DNA from: Actinocrispum wychmicini
GTDB lineage: Bacteria > Actinomycetota > Actinomycetes > Mycobacteriales > Pseudonocardiaceae
DNA length: 64,000 nucleotides
Direction of reading: 5' to 3'
NCBI RefSeq assembly: GCF_004345645.1
Contig: NZ_SLWS01000006.1
Span: 682,001-746,000, forward strand
Shown here: piece after piece, positions 25,713 through 32,991 of the stretch
Numbering within the stretch: position 1 is the first letter of the stretch
Layout: each line of letters opens with the position of its first letter
Notes under the pieces: model-generated
What the model saw: only the letters and a program-made list of their open reading frames with translations
What the model was told of the DNA's origin: nothing
The model's database searches: none
Made by a program: the position numbers and the translations under genes

Positions 25713-26360
25713 GTGGTCGCACCCGTACCCTTCACCGGCAACGTCCGGGACATGTGCAACGAGAACGGCTTCCAGTGGGAGTTCACCTGCAACCGGTGCA
25801 GCAATGGCTTCCAGTCGCCGTTCGAGCAGAACGTCTCCGCGCGCGGCAAAGGCGTCCTGCGGATGGCCGGCGAGTGGTTCGGCGGCGCGGTCGAGAAGTT
25901 CTCGTCCGGCGTGGAGGACTTCAACCGCTACGGCTGGATGGGCGGTGAGGGCAGCGCGACCAAGGACCGGCACTTCGCCAAGGCCGTCGAGGCGGTCTCG
26001 CCGCTGTTCCGGCAGTGCCGTGGCTGCGGCTCCTGGGTCTGCGGCCAGTTCTGCTGGAACAACGACGTCGGCCAGTGCCAGCAGTGTTCGCCGCTGGTCG
26101 CCGAGGAGATCGCGAAGGCCCAGTCCCAGGCGCAGCGCTGGCAGTTCCAGGACAAGGCCATGCAGCAGGACTGGACGTCCAACCAGAACATGGCCGAAGT
26201 GCCGAAGCTCCGCTGCGACCAGTGCGGCGCCAGCGTGCCGGGCGGCAAGTTCTGTGGGTCCTGCGGCGCGTCCCTGATCAAGGAGGTGCACTGCACCCAG
26301 TGCGGCACCAAGGCCTCCCCCGGTGCGATGTTCTGTTCGGGGTGCGGTCACCAGCTGTAG
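25713..26360 (+). CDS. Zinc-ribbon protein of unknown function
   Basis: A 215-residue cytosolic protein with several Cys pairs: CNRC near residue 22, a central CRGCGSWVC...CQQC cluster, and two C-terminal double zinc ribbons (CDQCGA..CGSCGA and CTQCGT..CSGCGH). The zinc ribbons look structural or protein-binding; no catalytic motif is seen. The GTG at 25713 was chosen because TATCCT lies six bases upstream (leaderless start); a TTG at 25692 is less likely. It sits between glgE and treS, where most actinobacteria have nothing, so a role with these enzymes is only a guess. Confidence 0.72.
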   Translation: MVAPVPFTGNVRDMCNENGFQWEFTCNRCSNGFQSPFEQNVSARGKGVLRMAGEWFGGAVEKFSSGVEDFNRYGWMGGEGSATKDRHFAKAVEAVSPLFRQCRGCGSWVCGQFCWNNDVGQCQQCSPLVAEEIAKAQSQAQRWQFQDKAMQQDWTSNQNMAEVPKLRCDQCGASVPGGKFCGSCGASLIKEVHCTQCGTKASPGAMFCSGCGHQL

Positions 26361-26407
26361 TGGCCCGCCTCGCCTCACTCAGTTCGCCCGTACAGCGGTT
26401 GACCGGT

Positions 26408-26484
26408 TAGAGTCCGCACACCGCCAGAGCATTCGCTGTTTCACGCAGCCGCGCTTTGGGGTACCACCAAAGTGTTGGACTCTA
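26408..26484. promoter_or_regulatory. Inverted repeats upstream of treS
   Basis: The 143-bp gap before treS holds an 8-bp inverted repeat (TAGAGTCC at 26408-26415 and GGACTCTA at 26477-26484) and, inside it, a tight near-palindrome CTTTGG..CCAAAG at 26454-26472 about 31 bp before the GTG. The latter could be a repressor site for the treS-mak operon. No regulator is assigned. Confidence 0.35.
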
Positions 26485-26503
26485 GCGAACGAGTGGTGCT
26501 GCC

Positions 26504-28297
26504 GTGGCAACGTTGCCGGATGATGATGCCCGACCTGACTCCGCACTGGGGTTGGCCGGGATACCGCATACCGGTGAGGCCGTACTGGCCGACGGGCACC
26601 TGGTCGAGCCGCAGGCCGAGGACTTCCTGTCCGCACGCCTGGCGCCCAGGGATCCCGACTGGTACAAGAGCGCGGTCTTCTACGAGGTGCTCGTGCGCGC
26701 CTTCACCGACTCCAACGGTGACGGCACGGGCGACCTCCGCGGCCTCGCGTCCAAGATGGACTATCTCAGCTGGCTCGGCGTCGACTGCCTGTGGCTGCCG
26801 CCGTTCTACGCGTCGCCGCTGCGCGACGGCGGGTACGACATCAGCGACTTCCGCGCGGTCCTGCCCGAGTTCGGCACCGTCGAGGACTTCGTGTACCTGC
26901 TCAACGAAGCCCACCGGCGCGGTATCCGGGTCATCACCGACCTCGTGCTCAACCACACCTCGGACGCCCACCCGTGGTTCCAGGCGTCCCGGCACGACCC
27001 CGACGGCCCGTACGGCGACTACTACGTGTGGAGCGACGACGACCTGAAGTACCCCGACGCCCGGATCATCTTCGTCGACACCGAGACGTCGAACTGGACG
27101 TACGACCCGGTGCGCGGCCAGTTCTACTGGCACCGGTTCTTCGCCCACCAGCCCGACCTGAACTACGAGAACCCCGAAGTCCAGGAGGCCATGCTTGAGG
27201 TCCTCCGGTTCTGGCTGGACCTGGGCATCGACGGCTTCCGGCTGGACGCGGTGCCGTACCTCTTCGAAGAAGAGGGCACCAACTGTGAGAACCTGCCGCG
27301 TACCCACGAGTTCCTGCGCCGCTGCCGCAAGGTCGTCGACGACGAGTATCCCGGCCGGGTGCTGCTGGCCGAGGCGAACCAGTGGCCGTCGGACGTGGTC
27401 GAGTACTTCGGTGACCCGGCCACCGGCGGCGACGAGTGCCACATGGCGTTCCACTTCCCGCTGATGCCGCGGATCTTCATGGCCGTCCGGCGCGAGTCGC
27501 GGTTCCCGATCTCGGAGATCCTGGTGCAGACGCCGAAGATCCCCGACGGCTGCCAATGGGGCATCTTCCTGCGCAACCACGACGAGCTGACCCTGGAAAT
27601 GGTCACCGACGACGAGCGCGACTACATGTACACCGAGTACGCCAAAGACCCGCGGATGAAGGCGAACATCGGTATCCGCAGACGGCTCGCGCCCCTGTTG
27701 GACAACGACCGCAACCAGCTTGAGCTGTTCACCGCCCTGCTGCTGTCGTTGCCCGGCTCGCCTGTGCTGTATTACGGCGACGAGATCGGGATGGGCGACA
27801 ACATCTGGCTCGGTGACCGGGACGCCGTGCGTACCCCGATGCAGTGGACACCGGACCGCAACGGCGGCTTCTCGCAATGCGATCCCGGGCGCATCTACTT
27901 GCCCGTGATCGCCGATCCCGTGTATGGATATCAGGGGATCAACGTAGAGTCGCAATTGAACAACACGTCGTCACTGCTGCACTGGACCCGCCGGATGATC
28001 GAGGTCCGCAAACAACACCACGCGTTCGGCGTCGGCGATTTCGACGAGTTGGGCTCGTCCAACCCGAGCGTGCTGGCCTACCTACGGCGATTCGGTTCGG
28101 ACACCGTGCTGTGCGTGAACAACCTTTCGCGGTTCCCCCAGCCGGTCGAACTGGACCTTTCGGCGTACGAGGGGCGCCAGCCGGTGGAGCTGACCGGTGG
28201 CGTGCGGTTCCCGTTGATCGGCGAGCTGCCGTACCTGCTCACCCTGCCGGGGCACGGCTTCTACTGGTTCGAGATCATGGCGGTGGACGAGGGATGA
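26504..28297 (+). CDS. treS: Trehalose synthase (maltose alpha-D-glucosyltransferase)
   Basis: A 597-residue GH13_16 enzyme interconverting trehalose and maltose. Catalytic residues are D248 (GIDGFRLDAVPYLFEEEG), E290 (LLAEANQWP) and D360 (FLRNHDELTLEMV); the EEEGTNCENLP insert is diagnostic of TreS. The GTG at 26504 opens an N-terminal extension of about 45 residues before DWYKSAVFYEV. The stop overlaps mak as ATGA, so the two are translationally coupled, supplying maltose directly to the kinase. Confidence 0.95.
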   Translation: MATLPDDDARPDSALGLAGIPHTGEAVLADGHLVEPQAEDFLSARLAPRDPDWYKSAVFYEVLVRAFTDSNGDGTGDLRGLASKMDYLSWLGVDCLWLPPFYASPLRDGGYDISDFRAVLPEFGTVEDFVYLLNEAHRRGIRVITDLVLNHTSDAHPWFQASRHDPDGPYGDYYVWSDDDLKYPDARIIFVDTETSNWTYDPVRGQFYWHRFFAHQPDLNYENPEVQEAMLEVLRFWLDLGIDGFRLDAVPYLFEEEGTNCENLPRTHEFLRRCRKVVDDEYPGRVLLAEANQWPSDVVEYFGDPATGGDECHMAFHFPLMPRIFMAVRRESRFPISEILVQTPKIPDGCQWGIFLRNHDELTLEMVTDDERDYMYTEYAKDPRMKANIGIRRRLAPLLDNDRNQLELFTALLLSLPGSPVLYYGDEIGMGDNIWLGDRDAVRTPMQWTPDRNGGFSQCDPGRIYLPVIADPVYGYQGINVESQLNNTSSLLHWTRRMIEVRKQHHAFGVGDFDELGSSNPSVLAYLRRFGSDTVLCVNNLSRFPQPVELDLSAYEGRQPVELTGGVRFPLIGELPYLLTLPGHGFYWFEIMAVDEG

Positions 28298-29652
28298 CGA
28301 CTGAGCCGGTCCTGCGGATGCTGGCCGACGAACTGCCGTCCTGGCTGCCGAACCAACGGTGGTTCGGCGGCAAGGACCGGCCAGTGACCGAGGCCCGCCC
28401 GATCAGAGCGGTGGCCCTGCTGGCCGGCGACCCCGCGCTGCTGCACGTGCTCGTCGAGGTGGTGCAGGACGGCCGGAAGTCGCTGTACCAGCTGATGGTC
28501 GGCAGCCGCCACCGCCCGCCGGAGCACCTGGCCGGCGTCTGGGTGGACGACGACGGCCGGCACTGGTACGAGGCCACCACGGACCCGGACCTGATGGCGC
28601 ACCTGCTCGACTCGATCACGTCCGGCCTGTCGGTCGGCCCGATCGGCTTCCACCACGAGTCCGATGTGTCCCTCGAACCGGGCCTGCGTGGCCGCGCGGT
28701 CACGTCGGAGCAGAGCAACACCTCGTTGATCTACGGCCAGCAGTACATCCTGAAGCTGTTCCGAAGGCTGTCCGCGGGCCCGAACCCGGACCTGCGGGTG
28801 CACCGGGCCCTGCACGCGGTCGGCTGCGAGCACATCGCGCAGCCGCTCGGCTGGATCTCCGACGACGAGGGCGACCGGCCCACCCTCGGCATGCTCCAGC
28901 AGTACATGGCGGACGCGGCCGACGGCTGGGCCATGGCGACCACGAGCGTCCGCGACCTGATGGCCGAGGCGGACCTGCACGCCGACGAAGTGGGCGGCGA
29001 CTTCGCCGGCGAAGCCCACCGCCTGGGCGCGGCGGTCGCGACCGTCCACGCGGACCTGGCCCGAGCCCTGGACAGCCGCCCGGTCGAAGCCGGCGAGATC
29101 GACACCGCCGTCGACGCCATGCACCAACGCCTGGACACCGTCCTGTCGGCGGTCCCTTCGCTCGCGCCACAAGAAAAAGCCCTCCGGTCGGCGTTCGAGC
29201 GGGCCCGCGGCGCCGACGGCGGCGTACCGGTCCAGCACGTCCACGGAGACCTGCACCTGGGCCAAGTCCTGCGCACGGTCAACGGCTGGCTGCTGATCGA
29301 CTTCGAAGGCGAGCCCGCGTCGCCCCCCAGCGAACGCAGCGCCCCCCGCTCACCCCTGCGCGACATCGCCGGAATGCTCCGCTCCTTCGACTACGCGGCC
29401 CACCAACTCCTTGTGGGACAACCAGAAGACCACCAACTCGAAGTCCGCGCGAAAGAATGGTCGACGCGCAACCGCGGCGCCTTCTGCGACGGCTACGCCG
29501 AAGTCTCCCCCAACGGAGACCCCCGAGACCACGAAGTCCTGCTCCGCGCCCTGGAACTGGACAAAGCGGTGTACGAGGTCTTCTACGAACACGCCAACCG
29601 CCCCGACTGGGTGCAGATCCCGCTCTCCTCCATCGCCCGAATCGCCTCGTAA
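28294..29652 (+). CDS. mak: Maltokinase (Mak/Pep2)
   Basis: A 452-residue maltokinase that phosphorylates maltose with ATP to maltose-1-phosphate for GlgE. The N-terminal cap has LPNQRWFGGKDR, the nucleotide lobe SEQSNTSLIYG and YILKLFRRL, and the catalytic loop HGDLHLGQVL with IDFEGEP for metal binding, as in aminoglycoside-kinase-like folds. The ATG overlaps the treS stop (ATGA). In many actinobacteria glgB follows directly; here about 3.3 kb of other genes intervene. Confidence 0.95.
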   Translation: MTTEPVLRMLADELPSWLPNQRWFGGKDRPVTEARPIRAVALLAGDPALLHVLVEVVQDGRKSLYQLMVGSRHRPPEHLAGVWVDDDGRHWYEATTDPDLMAHLLDSITSGLSVGPIGFHHESDVSLEPGLRGRAVTSEQSNTSLIYGQQYILKLFRRLSAGPNPDLRVHRALHAVGCEHIAQPLGWISDDEGDRPTLGMLQQYMADAADGWAMATTSVRDLMAEADLHADEVGGDFAGEAHRLGAAVATVHADLARALDSRPVEAGEIDTAVDAMHQRLDTVLSAVPSLAPQEKALRSAFERARGADGGVPVQHVHGDLHLGQVLRTVNGWLLIDFEGEPASPPSERSAPRSPLRDIAGMLRSFDYAAHQLLVGQPEDHQLEVRAKEWSTRNRGAFCDGYAEVSPNGDPRDHEVLLRALELDKAVYEVFYEHANRPDWVQIPLSSIARIAS

Positions 29653-29792
29653 CCCGCCAGTTGGCCCTCGCCATTCCCCCAGCACAGTGCCACTCTGTGA
29701 TCCCGTGTGCGCGAAAAGTCACGTAGCCGGGAACCAACCCCCGCACGCGCACATCCCACAACGGACATCCACCAGTGCGAGGGGACTGCGAG

Positions 29793-30089
29793 ATGGACCA
29801 GGGATTCGAGATCGACCTCGAAGAAGCCGACAAAGCCGCAAGATACCCAGGCGGTTCACTCGCGCAAGCCGCCGAACTGCTACGCGCGCCACTCAGCAGT
29901 CTGATCATCAACGAGACCTTCGTCCAGCCCGGCAAACTCGACGAAGCCGACCGCCTGATGACGACATATCCAGCATGGTGCGCGGCCATCGGCCAACGAC
30001 TTGAACAGGGCTGCGAAGTCCTGGACGCCAACGCCGCAGCACTCCGCGAGATCATCGCCCTCTACCGCCGCGTCGACGGACAAGGCTGA
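29793..30089 (+). CDS. EspC-like small type VII secretion-associated protein
   Basis: A 98-residue helical protein with no signal peptide, of the size and helix-turn-helix outline of ESX/EspC-type secretion targets. Hydrophobic and acidic residues alternate (EIDLEEADKAARYPGG, AAALREIIALYRRV). The ATG at 29793 was chosen; an in-frame GTG at 29775 precedes it. It is followed 11 bp later by a WxG-motif gene, the usual pairing of such proteins. Family placement is by size, context and outline, since no strict motif is present. Confidence 0.5.
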   Translation: MDQGFEIDLEEADKAARYPGGSLAQAAELLRAPLSSLIINETFVQPGKLDEADRLMTTYPAWCAAIGQRLEQGCEVLDANAAALREIIALYRRVDGQG

Positions 30090-30100
30090 GGGGAGCTGTC

Positions 30101-31042
30101 ATGGTCGACTGGAAAACAGACGAAGAGATTCTGGGCGCCGCGAACACCCTCAAAGACACGTTCGTGGCGATGCTGAACGACGAAGTTCCCGCTTCCGGAT
30201 ACCCCAGAGCGGAAGTCGACGGCCTCTGGCGCGACAAGGACATCTATATGACTGTCGACCCACAAAAGGTCTACGATGAGTACAACCGGGTCTTCAAGAT
30301 CGCACTCAACGTTGGGGACAACTACGATGCCGTTGGTGAGCTTCGGCAAAGCGTTCGATACCTGAACAACTGGACAGGCGACGCCTCGGTCGCGTTCAAG
30401 AAGCAGATCGACGCGGTGGAAGAGTTCTGCCGCAACGTACGGGAGCGGATGCTGCACGGTCTCCTGGGGCTTGCGGCCACGTACGCGGTAGCAGTGCAGG
30501 GCAGAGCCACCTTCCACGCGTTGCTCATGGCTACGGACGCGGCCGGCCACAACGAGATGGACGACCAGAAAAAGGAAGACACCAAGCTCAAGTCGGCCCT
30601 GCTGTTCGACATGGTCGGCGGCATCATGGGCGGCTCTCCTGAGAAGCTTCTGCACTCGACCCTGGAAAGCGTGGTCGAGATGGGCAAGGACTTCGTGGAT
30701 CGGGCCATCGAAGGCAACAGCGCACATGAGGTGATGGACAGCTACCGCCGGGCGGCGGACGCCCTCAACGACCAGTTCAGGCACTCGATCGACCACATCA
30801 CGAAAGCGTTCTACGACCAGACCGTCGACGCCGACGGGCCTGCGGACATGGTGAAGCCACTGCCGCCGAAATGCGACATCCGGAGTCCCGATTTCCGTTA
30901 CGAGAACTTCGAGAACACGGTGCACAATCCTGGCCCGATCGGACCGTCGGTCGAAGACGAGCGCAAGAAGTACGTGGCGGAGAAATCGCAGCAGAGTGAG
31001 ATCGACAAACGAATGAATCCCGGCGGGAAACGAGAGATATGA
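30101..31042 (+). CDS. WxG-motif protein, putative type VII secretion substrate
   Basis: A 313-residue, mostly helical protein. Residues 60-130 form a WXG100-like hairpin with W91-T-G93 (YLNNWTGDASVAFKKQI) between two helices. The rest is helical with no recognised toxin domain, and the end is charged (EDERKKYVAEKSQQSEIDKR). GGGGAG precedes the ATG. The stop overlaps the lipoprotein start, making one operon with the EspC-like gene and two lipoproteins. A secreted partner or effector of an ESX-like system is inferred; no secretion machinery is in the window. Confidence 0.6.
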   Translation: MVDWKTDEEILGAANTLKDTFVAMLNDEVPASGYPRAEVDGLWRDKDIYMTVDPQKVYDEYNRVFKIALNVGDNYDAVGELRQSVRYLNNWTGDASVAFKKQIDAVEEFCRNVRERMLHGLLGLAATYAVAVQGRATFHALLMATDAAGHNEMDDQKKEDTKLKSALLFDMVGGIMGGSPEKLLHSTLESVVEMGKDFVDRAIEGNSAHEVMDSYRRAADALNDQFRHSIDHITKAFYDQTVDADGPADMVKPLPPKCDIRSPDFRYENFENTVHNPGPIGPSVEDERKKYVAEKSQQSEIDKRMNPGGKREI

Positions 31043-31617
31043 TGCGCCATATGCACGCGCAGCGAATCGCCGGCACGTTCGCCATCTTCGCGCTTGTCGT
31101 CGCCGGCTGCAGCGGCACCCCACAAGGCAGTCCGCCGACGTCCGCCGGTTCGGCCAGTTCCCGGACACCGCTGCCGAGCAGTGCGCCCTCGGTTCCGAAA
31201 TCCTGGGATGCCAAACAATACCGGGACAAGCCGTGCACGTTGTTTACCGACCAGCAAGCCAGGGTTCTGGGGTATCTCAAACCCGGACATGCCTACTTCG
31301 GCCAGCCGGATGCGGCGACATGCACGCGGGACAGCGATGAGCACTTCGGCGACTTCACCATCAAGTACTACTTCGCGACCGACGTACTCGGGAAGATCTA
31401 CCGGCGCGAAATCACCTGGCCCACCAACTCCACGCTGCAGATCACCGTTGTGGACCAACCCGGCGTGCGGACCGACTTCCCCGAAGATGTCGAGTGCCGC
31501 GTCGTCGTCGGGCTGACCGACACCCAGGGGTTCGAGGTTCGGGTCCTGAGCAAGAACTCTTGCGAGCGCGCGGTCAACGTGGCCGAGACGATCATGCACA
31601 ACGTCATCAAGGGCTGA
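31039..31617 (+). CDS. DUF3558-like lipoprotein, copy A
   Basis: A 192-residue lipoprotein with a lipobox LVVAGC (Cys near residue 25), a Ser/Thr/Pro-rich spacer and a C-terminal domain (YRDKPCTLFTDQQARVLGY, two conserved Cys) resembling DUF3558. Such lipoproteins occur beside ESX-type genes in Pseudonocardiales. The ATG overlaps the previous stop (ATGA), with a second ATG immediately after. Copy B follows after two bases and shares long identical stretches. Function unknown. Confidence 0.78.
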   Translation: MMRHMHAQRIAGTFAIFALVVAGCSGTPQGSPPTSAGSASSRTPLPSSAPSVPKSWDAKQYRDKPCTLFTDQQARVLGYLKPGHAYFGQPDAATCTRDSDEHFGDFTIKYYFATDVLGKIYRREITWPTNSTLQITVVDQPGVRTDFPEDVECRVVVGLTDTQGFEVRVLSKNSCERAVNVAETIMHNVIKG

Positions 31618-31619
31618 AC

Positions 31620-32177
31620 GTGCCAGAAAACAAGAGATGCCGATGGGTCTCGGGCGTTGTCGCCGCGTTGGCCCTCGCTGCCGCTGGCTGTGGTGGCTCC
31701 TCCCAAGGACAGCCGCCGACCAGACTGCCCAGCATTGCCCCGCCGGTTCCGAAGTCTTGGGACGCCTCCAGGTACCGCGACAAACCGTGCTCGTTGTTCG
31801 CCGACGAGCAGGCCAAAGAACTGGGGTATCTCAAGCCCGGACGGGTCAACTCCGACGATCCCGATGTGGCGGAGTGCGTGCGGGACATCGGGGGCTCCCC
31901 CGACTCGTCCTTCACCGTCAAGTACTACTTCGCCACCGACCTGCTCGGCAAGATCTACCGTCGCGAGATCGCCTGGCCGGCGAACTCGGCGAGCCCGATC
32001 ACCGTGGTGGGCCAGCCTGGCCTGCGGACCAACGACATCCCCGACGATGTGGCATGCAACGTTGTCGTCGGACTGGCCGGCACACAGGGCTTCGAGGTTC
32101 GGATGGCGGGCAGGAACTCGTGTGAACGCTCGTTCACTGTCGCTGAGACGATCATGCACAACATCATCGGTGGCTGA
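31620..32177 (+). CDS. DUF3558-like lipoprotein, copy B
   Basis: A 185-residue paralogue of copy A. The lipobox is LAAAGC, followed by the shared VPKSWDASRYRDKPCSLFADEQ, KYYFATDLLGKIYRREI and GFEVR..RNSCER blocks and the same VAETIMHNIIGG end. The GTG at 31620 lies two bases after copy A's stop, so they are co-translated. Ser/Thr spacers differ most, which fits duplication followed by drift. The exact role beside the WxG gene is unknown. Confidence 0.78.
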   Translation: MPENKRCRWVSGVVAALALAAAGCGGSSQGQPPTRLPSIAPPVPKSWDASRYRDKPCSLFADEQAKELGYLKPGRVNSDDPDVAECVRDIGGSPDSSFTVKYYFATDLLGKIYRREIAWPANSASPITVVGQPGLRTNDIPDDVACNVVVGLAGTQGFEVRMAGRNSCERSFTVAETIMHNIIGG

Positions 32178-32270
32178 GCAGCTTGGTGGGTCCGATGTGG
32201 GTGGACCGATGTCGTTGCTGGCGCAGGGGATTGGCAGAGCCAGCTTGTTCTTGCATGCTGTCGCGGTGGA

Positions 32271-32303
32271 CGTCGGCGCGGCCTTGGGGAGGCCGCGCCG
32301 ACG
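32271..32303. terminator. Bidirectional hairpin terminator
   Basis: Perfect 13-bp GC-rich arms (32271-32283 and 32291-32303) with a 7-nt loop, between the end of the lipoprotein operon and the convergent end of the snapalysin-like gene seven bases further on. There is no T tract. Confidence 0.8.
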
Positions 32304-32309
32304 GGTTGG

Positions 32310-32828
32310 TCAGTCGACGTAGACCGTGACGTTGACCGTGCTCGGCACCAGGCCGTTCTGGAAGTTGCGTTGGACTTGGGCTGCTTCGGCCGGGCTGGGC
32401 AGGTCGCTCTTGCACGATATCGGGGCGCTGTGGCCCGACATCAGGTCGGAGCACCGGCCGGTCCGGTTGTCCGGCAGGCCGAGGATGTGGCCGAACTCGT
32501 GGGTGGCGATCCGCGGCCGGTAGAAGCCCTCGTTCACGGCTTCACGTCCCATGTAGACGGTTCCGCTGCCGAGTGACCCCGGGTAGGTCCGGGGCCAGCC
32601 GTTGTCCGCGAAGATCCGGACGTTCACCGGGGTGTTCGCGCCGCGCTTGACCATCCGGACGTCGGTCACCGACTTGTTCCAGTTGGCGGCCGCGGTGTCC
32701 CAGTCGCCCGCGAACTCCTGGGCCTGGCTGGTGTCGTAGTACAGGGTCCTGATCTGGATGGCGTTCGCGGGGACGGCCATGCCGATGAACGGCAGCACCA
32801 TCGCGATCGCCAGGATGAGCTTTCGCAT
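32310..32828 (-). CDS. Secreted zinc metalloprotease, snapalysin (M7) type
   Basis: A 172-residue secreted protease. The signal peptide is MRKLILAIAMVLPFIGMAVP with cleavage near ANA. The zinc site HEFGHILGLPD and the following GRCSDLMSGHS match snapalysin, a small Streptomyces neutral protease. The short mature chain begins IQIRTLYYDTSQA, so there is little or no pro-region. GAGGAG lies about eight bases before the ATG at 32828. It is convergent with the lipoprotein operon and divergent from glgB. Confidence 0.9.
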   Translation of the reverse strand: MRKLILAIAMVLPFIGMAVPANAIQIRTLYYDTSQAQEFAGDWDTAAANWNKSVTDVRMVKRGANTPVNVRIFADNGWPRTYPGSLGSGTVYMGREAVNEGFYRPRIATHEFGHILGLPDNRTGRCSDLMSGHSAPISCKSDLPSPAEAAQVQRNFQNGLVPSTVNVTVYVD

Positions 32829-32991
32829 ACTGTTCTCCTCTTGCAGGGGAAAGGAGCGTTCACAGGGTCGCGCAGGCCTACCTAGGGTGACCAGGTCCAT
32901 AAGTATGGTGAATGGGGCGGACCGCACCGGTGGCCGCGGCCGGAGTAGGCGCGATCTGCGTGGTGCTTTCTCCCCCACTAGGCTTACCCAC

